This document shows positions 1 to 7,108 of a DNA stretch of 47,993 nt, piece by piece. A program made the position numbers and the translations under genes. Origin of the DNA: Bacillota bacterium (lineage in GTDB: Bacteria; Bacillota; Clostridia; Christensenellales; Aristaeellaceae); contig JAEYOV010000021.1 of the NCBI GenBank assembly GCA_023411395.1, positions 1 through 47,993 on the forward strand, given 5' to 3'. A model generated the notes under the pieces. That model was given only the letters and a program-made list of their open reading frames with translations, was not told where the DNA came from and did not search any database. Positions within the stretch are counted from its first letter, which is position 1, and the number at the start of each line of letters is the position of its first letter.

Positions 1-2
1 TA

Positions 3-1559
3 GGGCTTACTCATCAATATAAGAATGCATGAAAACCCAGTAAAATCAAGTGATTAGTGGTATAATGGATGCAAGGAAAACGGGGAAAAACCTCAAAAAA
101 GCTTGCATGTGAGGGAGTCGCCATGTACCGCAAAAGAGACCGAGAACAGGTAAGCATAGATGAATTCATCACACCTTTTGGCGGGAAGTTGTCTTTAGAC
201 AACCGCTGGGTCAAGCTGTCCGAAGTGATACCATGGGACAGGATTGAGGATCGGTACGCAGCGAAGTTCGGAAAATGCGGTAACGTGGCAATACCGCTTC
301 GGGTAGCCTTGGGCGCCTTGATCATCAAGGAGAAATGCGGGTTTTCGGATGAGGAAACAGTAGAAAACATCAGCGAAAACAACTACATGCAGTACTTCAT
401 CGGCTACAAGGAATTCACCCCCCACAAGCCTTTCGTTCCTTCCCTGATGGTGGAATTCCGTAAACGGATCGATATGGCCGAGATCCAGCGTATCATCGAT
501 GAAACAGATGAGGACCAGAGCGGAAGACCTGGCGCCGGCGGAGGAGAGAACGAAGGAACCCTGATGCTGGACGCCACATGCGCGCCGGCAGATATCCGGT
601 ACCCCACAGATCTGGGGCTGCTCAATGAAAGCAGAGAAGCGCTGGAAGGCATCATAGACACCTTGTGGGAAAACATGACGCACAGACCGTCAGTAAAGCC
701 CCGCACCTATAGGGTAAAGGCAAGGAAAGCTTTTCTGCGTGTGGAAAAACAGCGCCACCGGCGATACAAAACGATCCGTACGGCTATTGGCCAGCAGATG
801 CGGTATGTGCGCCGGGATTTGAGAATCGTCCAAAGCCTGTTGAAAGAAACCGCATCATTGGAAGCATTGTCCGCTAGGCAGTACAAGAAGCTGTTGGTCG
901 CTTCGGAGATATACCGGCAGCAACGCGAGATGTATGAAGGAAAGCATCACCGTGTTGAAGACCGCATCGTCAGCATATCCCAACCTCATGTGCGGCCAAT
1001 CGTGCGGGGAAAGGCAAGTTCGGAAGTGGAATTCGGAGCCAAGATCGCTGTCAGCAAGGTAAACGGCTGCTGCCGGATAGAAACCCTGAGCTGGGACAGC
1101 TTCAACGAAGGGACCCGGCTCATAGAGGCGGTTAAGCGGTACAAAGAACGGTTTGGATGCTTCCCCAAAGTCCTCCTGGCAGACAAGCTTTACAGGAACC
1201 GTGAGAACCTTGACTACTGCAAAACCCATGGCATCCGGCTTTCCGGACCCCGACTGGGCCGTCCGAAAAATGACCCGTCGGAAGACCGACGAATTGCTCG
1301 TCTGGACAATGCGGAGCGAAACGGCATAGAGAGCCCCTTTGGTATCGGGAAGCGGCGCTACGGCTTGGCACGAATCATGGCCAAGCTGTGCTGCACCTCG
1401 GAAACCGTAATCGCCTTGCAATTCCTCATCATGAACCTGGATCACAAGCTTAAGGCTTATTTTTGCCTCTGTTTCAATCGCCTCGTTGCAACCCTGTTTT
1501 CGTTAGGCTTAGTACCTTCGGTGTCGTTTAATTGAAGATTGTGGTTGTTGAGGAAGCCC
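3..1559 (+). mobile_element. Insertion sequence, IS5/IS1182 type, apparently complete
   Basis: The element carries one transposase gene between imperfect terminal inverted repeats. The left end reads GGGCTTACTCATCAA (3-17). The right end (1545-1559), read on the minus strand, is GGGCTTCCTCAACAA, so 13 of 15 bases match. An extended -10 box (TGG followed by TATAAT, 58-66) lies just inside the left end and could drive the transposase. A target-site duplication cannot be tested because only two bases lie left of the element. The base at 1560 could also belong to the element. Just beyond the right end is the start of an AraC-type gene on the minus strand, so the element seems to have broken that gene. 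Confidence 0.75.
123..1535 (+). CDS. IS5/IS1182-family transposase
   Basis: DDE-type transposase of 470 residues that would catalyse cut-and-paste movement of the surrounding element. The N-terminal third (about residues 10-120) resembles the InsH N-terminal domain (DUF772) of this group, with the typical start MYRKRDRE and a DNRWVKL segment. The first catalytic aspartate is probably D150 in TLMLDATCAPAD. A later LLADKLYRNRENL segment would carry the second aspartate and NGIESPFGIGKRRYGL the glutamate. The ATG at 123 is chosen because GAGGGAG lies at the right distance before it; the reading frame stays open upstream to 69 without a good ribosome binding site. No frameshift or internal stop is seen, so the enzyme may be active. 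Subfamily assignment is by recall of similar proteins, not by a search. Confidence 0.85.
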   Translation: MYRKRDREQVSIDEFITPFGGKLSLDNRWVKLSEVIPWDRIEDRYAAKFGKCGNVAIPLRVALGALIIKEKCGFSDEETVENISENNYMQYFIGYKEFTPHKPFVPSLMVEFRKRIDMAEIQRIIDETDEDQSGRPGAGGGENEGTLMLDATCAPADIRYPTDLGLLNESREALEGIIDTLWENMTHRPSVKPRTYRVKARKAFLRVEKQRHRRYKTIRTAIGQQMRYVRRDLRIVQSLLKETASLEALSARQYKKLLVASEIYRQQREMYEGKHHRVEDRIVSISQPHVRPIVRGKASSEVEFGAKIAVSKVNGCCRIETLSWDSFNEGTRLIEAVKRYKERFGCFPKVLLADKLYRNRENLDYCKTHGIRLSGPRLGRPKNDPSEDRRIARLDNAERNGIESPFGIGKRRYGLARIMAKLCCTSETVIALQFLIMNLDHKLKAYFCLCFNRLVATLFSLGLVPSVSFN

Positions 1560-1602
1560 CAATATAGTCCAGCGCCCGGTTCATCCTCTCCAGCCATCCC
1601 AT
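1560..1602 (-). pseudogene. 5' end of an AraC-family regulator gene, cut by the insertion sequence
   Basis: Reading leftward from an ATG at 1602 gives MGWLERMNRALDYI, the usual opening of AraC-type regulators whose helix-turn-helix domain is N-terminal. A strong ribosome binding site, AGAGGAGG, sits just upstream. After about 14 codons the frame runs into the right end of the insertion sequence. The rest of the gene, if it survives, must lie beyond the left end of the element, outside this window. The resemblance rests on a short stretch, so the family call is an inference. Confidence 0.6.
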
Positions 1603-1632
1603 ACGCTTCCTCCTCTCCGGGGGCAGTATAGC

Positions 1633-1666
1633 AAAAGGCGCGAACATATGCCTTGCATTTCGCGCC
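1633..1666 (-). terminator. Rho-independent terminator after the LacI-family gene
   Basis: GGCGCGAA (1637-1644) pairs perfectly with TTCGCGCC (1659-1666) around a 14-base loop. On the minus strand the stem is followed by TTTT (1636-1633). It starts 27 bases after the stop codon of the LacI-type gene and separates it from the AraC-type start at 1602. Confidence 0.65.
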
Positions 1667-1692
1667 CTCTTCTGCTAGGGAATTGTGAATAT

Positions 1693-2709
1693 TCATTCCT
1701 GCGGGCGGCACACGCTCCCCCGCTCCATAAGCTCCACCGGCACCTCCACCCATCGGGGCTTTGTGTCCGGCTCCTTGAGCAAGCTGTACAATAGCGCCAT
1801 GGCCTGCTCCCCCAGCAGGCAGTGGTGGACCTCCACCGAAGTCAGCGGCGGGGAGGTGTAAGCGGATACGGCGGCGTTGTTGAAGCTGATAATGGATATA
1901 TCCTCCGGCACCCGCCGGCCCGCCTTTTGCAGAGCGCCCATCAGCCATATGGCCAAAGCGTCGTCCTGGACCACCACTCCCGTGGGGCCCAGGGGCGACA
2001 AAAGCGGCGCGGGAAGCATATCGTCTCCCGCCGCAAGAGGATTTGCCAAAAACATTTCCTGAAAAACGGGCAGCCCCGCGTCCGCAAGAGCGGCTTCAAA
2101 GCCCGCCTGCCTTTTCACCGTAACGCTCAGGGAACCGTCCGCTCCCAGGTAGCACAGGCGCCTGTGGCCATGCCTTAGCAGATACTCCGTCACCATGCGC
2201 CCGGCCTTTTCATTGTCGCTGTCCACGCGGTGGTAGTTTTCGCCATGGCGCGGATGACCGATGACAACAAAGGGAAAACTATGGCGGTGTAAAAGCTCCG
2301 CCACCGGGTCATCATGCAGGGTGGACAGCAGGATCATTCCCTCGATCATGCCGGAGAACATCATTTCCCGCACTACGCGCCCATCCTCCTCCTGGCTTGC
2401 GCTGGTTCCAAGCAAAAGGTGCAGGCCGTGGCGGGCGGCTGTCGTGCCGATGCCCCGGATGGCCTCGGCAAAGAAGGGATGCTTCATGGATTCCTCCGCG
2501 CTTGTGGCGGAGAACACGCCAACGGCATTGGCGGTGCGATTCACCAGCGAGCGGGCCAGCAGGTTGGGCCGGTAGTTCATTTCTTCCATAATGGCCCGGA
2601 CCTTCATCTGTGTTTCACCGCTGATACGGCTGCTGCCGGAGATGACGCGGCTTACCGTGGAAGGGGAGACGCCCGCCCTTTTGGCAATATCCTTGATGGT
2701 GCTCTTCAT
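1693..2709 (-). CDS. LacI-family transcriptional regulator
   Basis: A 338-residue repressor-like protein of normal length for the LacI/GalR family. Residues 1-50 form the DNA-binding headpiece: MKSTIKDIAKRAGVSPSTVS is the helix-turn-helix, and MNYRPNLLARSL is the hinge region. Residues from about 60 to the end form the periplasmic-binding-protein-like sensor domain (VGVFSATSAEE, FVVIGHPRHG, GRRVPEDISIISFNN, PPLTSVEVH). Such proteins usually bind a sugar or related effector and control catabolic or transport genes; no sugar operon is visible here, so the target is unknown. The start is supported by GAAGGAG just upstream and by a good promoter at 2768-2796. Confidence 0.93.
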   Translation of the reverse strand: MKSTIKDIAKRAGVSPSTVSRVISGSSRISGETQMKVRAIMEEMNYRPNLLARSLVNRTANAVGVFSATSAEESMKHPFFAEAIRGIGTTAARHGLHLLLGTSASQEEDGRVVREMMFSGMIEGMILLSTLHDDPVAELLHRHSFPFVVIGHPRHGENYHRVDSDNEKAGRMVTEYLLRHGHRRLCYLGADGSLSVTVKRQAGFEAALADAGLPVFQEMFLANPLAAGDDMLPAPLLSPLGPTGVVVQDDALAIWLMGALQKAGRRVPEDISIISFNNAAVSAYTSPPLTSVEVHHCLLGEQAMALLYSLLKEPDTKPRWVEVPVELMERGSVCRPQE

Positions 2710-2767
2710 GGCTTTTGCCTTCTCCTTCCCGGCATTTTACCGATTCCATACAAAAATGGATGGCTTC

Positions 2768-2796
2768 ATTATGCCAAGGGCTTGTTCCCTTGTCAA
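2768..2796 (-). promoter_or_regulatory. Sigma-A promoter of the LacI-family gene, with an inverted repeat in the spacer
   Basis: On the minus strand, TTGACA (2796-2791) and CATAAT (2773-2768) are separated by 17 bases. The spacer holds the inverted repeat CAAGGG-n6-CCCTTG (2775-2792), which could be an operator, for example for autoregulation. The promoter is clear; the operator role is an inference. Confidence 0.75.
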
Positions 2797-2878
2797 GAAA
2801 AACAGGCGCTTGAGGCCATCCGTTCAGGGGGATGATGTACAACATGGGAAAAACGGCTGGGAAAACGGAAACTTTCTC

Positions 2879-2907
2879 TTGACAGGCAAAGGCCCGGTTA
2901 GTATACT
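2879..2907 (+). promoter_or_regulatory. Sigma-A promoter of the rpmH-jag operon
   Basis: TTGACA (2879-2884), a 17-base spacer and TATACT (2902-2907) form a near-consensus promoter 88 bases before the rpmH start. No other promoter is evident before jag. Confidence 0.85.
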
Positions 2908-2994
2908 AGAATAGCTGTTTTGTGGTATTTTGCGCCGCCCTAAGCGGTGCGCGTCACAGATACAAGACTTTTGTAAAACAAGGAGTGTTGTTTT

Positions 2995-3129
2995 ATGTTC
3001 CGTACTTACCAGCCGAAAAAGCGCCAGCGTAGCAAGGTGCACGGCTTCCGCTCCCGCATGTCCACCAAAAACGGGCGCCGCGTGCTGGCTGCCCGCCGCC
3101 GCCGTGGCCGCAAGGTTCTGACCGTTTAA
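2995..3129 (+). CDS. rpmH: 50S ribosomal protein L34
   Basis: A 44-residue, very basic protein with the full L34 signature: MFRTYQPKKRQRSKVHGF, then SRMSTKNGRRVLAARRRRGR and a KVLTV end. It is a small protein of the large ribosomal subunit. The start follows AAGGAG. In most Bacillota rpmH lies beside dnaA and the replication origin; here its upstream neighbour is a LacI-type gene transcribed the other way, so the usual dnaA side has been rearranged. The rnpA gene follows after about 160 bases. Confidence 0.97.
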   Translation: MFRTYQPKKRQRSKVHGFRSRMSTKNGRRVLAARRRRGRKVLTV

Positions 3130-3291
3130 TAGGATGGTGGAAACAAAAGTCTGCATGGCTCAGCCCGCCCCGTTGCTTGCCACCGTGCGCAGTGGGTACG
3201 GGCTTTTCCAGTATGAAAGGGCATTTTGGCGCTCGGTATCGGCGCGGCCCAGCCTTAAGCGCCTGATCGAGCCTGAAACGAAGGGTTTTGC

Positions 3292-3636
3292 TTGCAGCGT
3301 ACATACCGCCTACAGAAGAATAAGCAGTTCCAGTATGTATACCGGCGCGGAAAGAGCTCGGGCTGCAAGGACATCGTGCTTTTGCACGCCAGGGGTGCCG
3401 GGCTGAAGGTAGGCTTCTCCATCAGCAGGAAGATCGGCAACGCCGTGGTGCGCAACCGTGTGAAAAGGCGCCTGCGGGAATGCTTCCGCCTCTACCTGAA
3501 CCAAGCCAGGCCCGGCTGGTATGTGGTGGTGGCCCGGCCTGGGGCCGCGCAGGCGGCGTACCAGGACCTTGTAAAAGGAATGGCTTACATTCTAAGGAAG
3601 CAGAACCTGCTTAGGGAAGGGAACGCGCCCAAATGA
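3292..3636 (+). CDS. rnpA: Ribonuclease P protein component
   Basis: The 114-residue protein cofactor of RNase P, which removes the 5' leader of precursor tRNAs. The core motif is seen in VGFSISRKIGNAVVRNRVKRRLRE (about residues 40-64), the RNR-type RNA-binding loop of the family, preceded by RLQKNKQFQYVYRRGK. The start appears to be TTG at 3292, with GAAGGG seven bases before it; no ATG fits the conserved N-terminus. The stop codon overlaps the yidD start by four bases (ATGA), so the two are probably translationally coupled. Confidence 0.95.
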   Translation: MQRTYRLQKNKQFQYVYRRGKSSGCKDIVLLHARGAGLKVGFSISRKIGNAVVRNRVKRRLRECFRLYLNQARPGWYVVVARPGAAQAAYQDLVKGMAYILRKQNLLREGNAPK

Positions 3637-3872
3637 AACGCCTCTTTTTGGCTATGATCCGTTTTTACAAACGGAACATCAGCCCGCATCTGCCGGAAGC
3701 CTGCCGGTTCAGGCCCACCTGTTCTCAGTATGCCATGACCGCCATTGAGCGGTACGGGGCATGGAAGGGCGGATGGATGGCTGTCTGGCGGATCCTTCGG
3801 TGCAATCCCTTTGCCAAAGGCGGATACGATCCCGTGCCTGAGGACACGAACGCAACAATTAGGAGGGAATAG
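3633..3872 (+). CDS. yidD: Membrane protein insertion efficiency factor YidD
   Basis: A 79-residue protein with the conserved YidD pattern: LIRFYKRNISPHLPEACRF-type N-terminus, then PTCSQYAMTAIERYGAWKGG and a RCNPFAKGGYDPVP segment. It is a small amphipathic, membrane-associated protein thought to help YidC insert membrane proteins. It overlaps rnpA by four bases and lies six bases before yidC, the order usual in bacteria. Confidence 0.95.
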   Translation: MKRLFLAMIRFYKRNISPHLPEACRFRPTCSQYAMTAIERYGAWKGGWMAVWRILRCNPFAKGGYDPVPEDTNATIRRE

Positions 3873-3877
3873 CCCAC

Positions 3878-4906
3878 ATGTTTCCATTCCTGAATGAACC
3901 CCTGAAGGCAATATTGCTTGGCATTTATTCCGTTGTCGGCAACTACGGCTGGTCCATCGTGCTTTTTACCTTGCTGATCCGTGCGCTTTTGATGCCGCTG
4001 GATGCCAAAAGCCGCAGAAGCATGCGCAAAACGCAGAAGCTTCAGCCTCAAATCGCCGCCCTTCAGAAGAAATATAAGAATGACAAGGAAAAGCTCAATC
4101 AAAAGACGATGGAGCTTTACCGCAAGGAAAAAGTAAGCCCCCTTTCCGGGTGCCTGCCCATGCTGCTTTCCCTGCCCATCCTCTTTGGTATGTTCGGCGC
4201 CATGAATATTCTGGCGCATGAGCAGGTGGCCGGCCATGTGCTCACCTACCTGCAGCCGGATAAAGAGCCTGTGTATGAGAGCTGGCTGTGGGTCAAGAAC
4301 ATCTGGATGCCCGACAGCCCCTTTGCCCCCCTGGTGCCGGACGAGAACAGCATCCGTCAGGTGGCCCCCGAGAATTGGCAGGTAGCTTACGACCGGCTGG
4401 ATGAAACGCAGAGGGCCGCCATCACTACGTTCAACCAAGGCCTCAGCGAGGATCAACAGATCACTTTTGACTTTTCCAAGGATGGCACGAAGACCACGGT
4501 TGACAAAATCGTCAATGTCCTGAAGACCTCCGTGCCGCTCTACGCCCAAAAGACGGAAAAGGTGTCCGGCTGGCAGAACATCAACCTGTTCATCGCCCAG
4601 CTTTCCCTCTTTGTGTCTTTCAACGGCTTCTTGCTATTGCCGCTCCTGGCGGCGGCGTCCCAGTTCCTGATGAGCTCCTCCATGCCCCAGACGCCCACCC
4701 AGGAAGGGAAGGCGGGTTCCGCCAACTTCATGAAGTATTTCTTCCCTCTGTTTTCTCTTTTCATCTGCTTCAGCTCCAACGCAGGTTTTGCGCTGTACTG
4801 GGTCACGGCCAACGTGATTGCCGGGGTGCAAAACGTGCTGCTCAATAAGTACTTTGACGCGCAGGAAAAGAAAGCTGCCGCCGTGGGAGAGGGGACTGTG
4901 AAATGA
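3878..4906 (+). CDS. yidC: Membrane protein insertase YidC/SpoIIIJ/OxaA1
   Basis: A 342-residue insertase that places proteins in the cytoplasmic membrane with or without the Sec channel. Hydrophobic segments are seen near residues 19-42 (with the conserved intramembrane arginine, R35, in LLIRALLMP), 94-113 (the CLPMLLSLPILFGMFGAM helix after the basic cytoplasmic hairpin rich in K and Q), 234-262 and 287-320. Between the second and third segments is an outward-facing stretch of about 115 residues rich in charged and polar residues, longer than in Bacillus SpoIIIJ. No lipoprotein signal cysteine is seen at the N-terminus. It is followed by jag with a four-base overlap. Confidence 0.93.
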   Translation: MFPFLNEPLKAILLGIYSVVGNYGWSIVLFTLLIRALLMPLDAKSRRSMRKTQKLQPQIAALQKKYKNDKEKLNQKTMELYRKEKVSPLSGCLPMLLSLPILFGMFGAMNILAHEQVAGHVLTYLQPDKEPVYESWLWVKNIWMPDSPFAPLVPDENSIRQVAPENWQVAYDRLDETQRAAITTFNQGLSEDQQITFDFSKDGTKTTVDKIVNVLKTSVPLYAQKTEKVSGWQNINLFIAQLSLFVSFNGFLLLPLLAAASQFLMSSSMPQTPTQEGKAGSANFMKYFFPLFSLFICFSSNAGFALYWVTANVIAGVQNVLLNKYFDAQEKKAAAVGEGTVK

Positions 4907-5880
4907 AAACCTACGAATCGTCCGCAAAAACCATTGAGGAGGCCATATCCGCCGGTCTGGATCATTTGGGTGTCTCCATTGGCGAGGTCACCATCGACAT
5001 TCTGGAGGAAGGCAGCAAGGGGCTGTTCGGCCTGTTCGGAAGCCGCCTGGCCAAGGTTCGCCTGACGCTCAAGGATCAGGAGGAAGAGGAATCCATTTGG
5101 AACGCCCTGGCCAGGGAAACCGAAAGGCCCGCCCGGGAGGCAAAGTCCAGGGAAGAGGCCCCCAAAAGAGAACAGCCCAAGCGTGAAACGTCCCGGAAGG
5201 AAGCCGTAAAGAGCGAACCCAGGCAGGAGGAACCCAGGAAAGAAGCGGCGGCCGAAAAGAAGCCCTCCGAAAAAAAGGCTGCTCCCAAAGCCGCTCCCAA
5301 AGCGCCTGCAAAAGAAAGCCGGCCGCAAGTCCGGGAAAGCCAGCCGGCAGCGGCGGCCACTGCGCCCCAGGAGCCGGTGACCCCGGCGCCCCAGGCCGAT
5401 CCCGCCTCCCCCGAGGGCAAGGCACAGCAGTTTTTGCAGACGCTGACCGCTTTAATGGGCGTGGGCGTCAGCGTGGCCGTATCCAGGGATGAGGAGGGCA
5501 ACGTGCTGGTAAACATGCAGGGCGACACCCTGGGCATATTGATCGGCCGCCGCGGCGAAACGCTGGACGCGCTGCAATACCTCTCCAGCCTGCTGGTGAA
5601 CAAAGGCTCCGAGCAATACATCCGTGTGACGCTGGATACGGAAAATTACCGCGCCAAGCGGGAGGAAGCGCTCACACGCCTTGCCAACCGCATGGCCAAC
5701 CGGGCGGTCAAGACTGGCCGCAAAGTGGTCCTGGAGCCCATGAATCCTTACGAGCGCCGCATCCTCCACAGCGCGCTGCAGTTAAACGAAGCCGTCACCA
5801 CCCACAGCGAGGGTGAGGAACCAAACCGTCATGTGGTCATTACCTTGAAAAACGAAAAAAACGGGAAGGCCGCCCAGTAA
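4903..5880 (+). CDS. jag: RNA-binding protein Jag/KhpB (Jag-N, KH and R3H domains)
   Basis: A 325-residue cytoplasmic RNA-binding protein linked in other Bacillota to cell elongation and division, often as partner of KhpA. Residues 1-55 form the Jag N-terminal domain (YESSAKTIEEAISAGLDHLG, GSKGLFGLFGSRLAKV). Residues 60-170 are a low-complexity linker rich in K, E, P and A. A KH domain follows (about 185-255) with the loop GRRG in LGILIGRRGETLDALQYL. The C-terminus is an R3H domain (MNPYERRILHSALQ). It overlaps yidC by four bases. In many relatives mnmE follows; here a terminator ends the operon. Confidence 0.95.
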   Translation: MKTYESSAKTIEEAISAGLDHLGVSIGEVTIDILEEGSKGLFGLFGSRLAKVRLTLKDQEEEESIWNALARETERPAREAKSREEAPKREQPKRETSRKEAVKSEPRQEEPRKEAAAEKKPSEKKAAPKAAPKAPAKESRPQVRESQPAAAATAPQEPVTPAPQADPASPEGKAQQFLQTLTALMGVGVSVAVSRDEEGNVLVNMQGDTLGILIGRRGETLDALQYLSSLLVNKGSEQYIRVTLDTENYRAKREEALTRLANRMANRAVKTGRKVVLEPMNPYERRILHSALQLNEAVTTHSEGEEPNRHVVITLKNEKNGKAAQ

Positions 5881-5908
5881 ACCGGCAATCCTTTTGAGAG
5901 CAAAAATT

Positions 5909-5944
5909 GCCCCTCTTCCGAAAAATCGGTAAGAGGGGCGTTTT
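5909..5944. terminator. Strong terminator after jag, probably bidirectional
   Basis: GCCCCTCTT (5909-5917) pairs with AAGAGGGGC (5931-5939), with further CGA/TCG pairing inside, followed by TTTT on the plus strand. On the minus strand a T run also follows the stem. It ends the rpmH-jag transcript and could end the decayed gene on the other strand. Confidence 0.85.
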
Positions 5945-5962
5945 CATATGCGGATTGCAGTG

Positions 5963-6140
5963 TTATTCCACCGGCGAGCGGTGCCCCGCCTGATGTACAT
6001 CTTGGAAACCAAGGTTCTTATACAAATTCAGCAAGCCCAGGCAGTTGTGCTCCCGGGAACCGTCGTGGATGGCCGGGCATGCCTCTGCCCGCAAGATGCC
6101 CAGCGCCTATCAATCTTCCAGCGCCTTTTCATGCAGCTTT
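5963..6140 (-). pseudogene. Decayed C-terminal fragment of a GNAT acetyltransferase
   Basis: The minus strand holds a stretch ending in LGLLNLYKNLGFQDVHQ and then RSPVE with a stop at 5963-5965. The LYKNLGF segment matches the acetyl-CoA-binding end of GNAT N-acetyltransferases. Upstream in the same frame come two adjacent stop codons (near 6111), then KLHEKALED, which looks like the preceding helix. There is no start codon or N-terminal part. I infer a gene remnant left after deletion; only the final motif supports the family. Confidence 0.45.
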
Positions 6141-6142
6141 GC

Positions 6143-6184
6143 TTGACACAATTCATAATTAGTAATATACTATATTAGTAATTA
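6143..6184 (+). promoter_or_regulatory. Sigma-A promoter with a 29-base palindromic operator over the -10 box
   Basis: TTGACA (6143-6148), a 17-base spacer and TATACT (6166-6171) form a near-perfect promoter before the DUF6530-like gene. Centred on base 6170 is a palindrome of half sites ATTAGTAATATA (6158-6169) and TATATTAGTAAT (6171-6182), extendable to 6156-6184, with a single mismatched base pair besides the centre. A dimeric repressor bound here would block RNA polymerase. The identity of the repressor is unknown; no regulator gene lies next to it. Confidence 0.8.
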
Positions 6185-6203
6185 CAAAAATCGGAGGAGA
6201 ACC

Positions 6204-6728
6204 ATGAAAATTCCGGTAACACTCAAGCACAAGCCTGTAATCGTCAGTGAAAACTATGCCAATGTGGACGGGCGTATGGCCTATGATACCGATGCCCAGG
6301 GCTTGTCCCTGGGCCTGGCCCAATGGAACGACCGCGGCAAGGTGGACATTTCGGCCAAGGTCTGGCGCTATACGGGGGAAAAGTGGTCGCGTCAGTCGGA
6401 GGAGATGCCGCTGCACCGTGTGCTGGACCTGGCCATACTGATCTGCCGGGCCAGGCAGCACTTTCAGGAGGCTTACAGGTATCCCAAGCTGTATGACGAA
6501 GGAAAGCCGCAACTGGACCGTATCCCCATGCAGGGGGACGCCATGACGGTGGAAGTCTGCCTGGACAACCCCCTCATTGATGAAGACATCCGCCTGTTCC
6601 AGGATGCGCTGCAAAAGGACGACGAGCTTTTGTCGGAGCGGCTGCATCTTTTATCCGATATGCTGAAGGAAATGGGGTATGGCCATGGATACGCGGGAGA
6701 AAAGAAAAGCCCTTCAAAGGGCGTATAA
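6204..6728 (+). CDS. DUF6530-like protein of unknown function
   Basis: A 174-residue soluble protein with no signal peptide or membrane segment. The N-terminal half carries the segments HKPVIVSENYANVDGR, DAQGLSLGLAQWNDRGKVDI and SAKVWRYTGEKWSRQSEE, which I recall from a family annotated as DUF6530. The middle has RVLDLAILICRARQHF, and the C-terminus is helical and charged. No catalytic motif is recognisable and the function is unknown. The start follows GGAGGAG. It overlaps the next gene by 50 bases in another frame, so the two are probably made together. The operon is controlled by a promoter with a large palindrome. Confidence 0.75.
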   Translation: MKIPVTLKHKPVIVSENYANVDGRMAYDTDAQGLSLGLAQWNDRGKVDISAKVWRYTGEKWSRQSEEMPLHRVLDLAILICRARQHFQEAYRYPKLYDEGKPQLDRIPMQGDAMTVEVCLDNPLIDEDIRLFQDALQKDDELLSERLHLLSDMLKEMGYGHGYAGEKKSPSKGV

Positions 6729-7032
6729 GGATGCGGACGAGGTGGGCTGCGTCAGCCTGTATGAAAACCGCGCAAACGGCAAATATCTCATTGCCGGCGA
6801 GCCCAACCGCCGGGGTGCGGAAAGCAGGTTCCAGTTTTCCAAGGCCACCGGCTCCTGCGCCCGCATGGAGTTTATTGGCGATTGGAGAACATACGGCCCG
6901 GATGCCTTTACGATGACAATCCTTGACACCCTGAAAAAGAACCCGGACCAGACGCCCATGGAATTCAAAGAGGAGCTTGCGGCCTTGGCGGAGATGTATA
7001 GAAACGGAAGGCCGCGGGAGCTTTCTTATTGA
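6679..7032 (+). CDS. Small GIY-YIG-nuclease-like protein
   Basis: A 117-residue protein resembling short Clostridia proteins usually annotated as GIY-YIG nuclease family. The pattern KDADEVGCVSLYENRANGKYLIAGE stands where the GIY...YIG strands would be, followed by RFQFSKATGSCARM and YGPDAFTMTILDTLKKNP. The literal GIY and YIG triplets are missing (GCV and YLI instead), so nuclease activity is doubtful. The start may be the ATG at 6679 or the one at 6685. It overlaps the end of the DUF6530-like gene and shares its promoter. Its role is unknown. Confidence 0.65.
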   Translation: MAMDTREKRKALQRAYKDADEVGCVSLYENRANGKYLIAGEPNRRGAESRFQFSKATGSCARMEFIGDWRTYGPDAFTMTILDTLKKNPDQTPMEFKEELAALAEMYRNGRPRELSY

Positions 7033-7049
7033 CGGGAATCACTAATAAT

Positions 7050-7092
7050 AAAAGCAGGCGGCAGGCGCAAGAGCCCTGTTCACTTGCTTTTT
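7050..7092 (+). terminator. Possible terminator between convergent genes
   Basis: GCAAG (about 7068-7072) can pair with CTTGC ahead of a run of six T, and AAAAGCA further out with TGCTTTT. The inner stem is only five base pairs, so this is a weak candidate located between the GIY-YIG-like gene and the convergent monooxygenase gene. Confidence 0.35.
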
Positions 7093-7108
7093 TAAGTGTT
7101 CGCTTACT

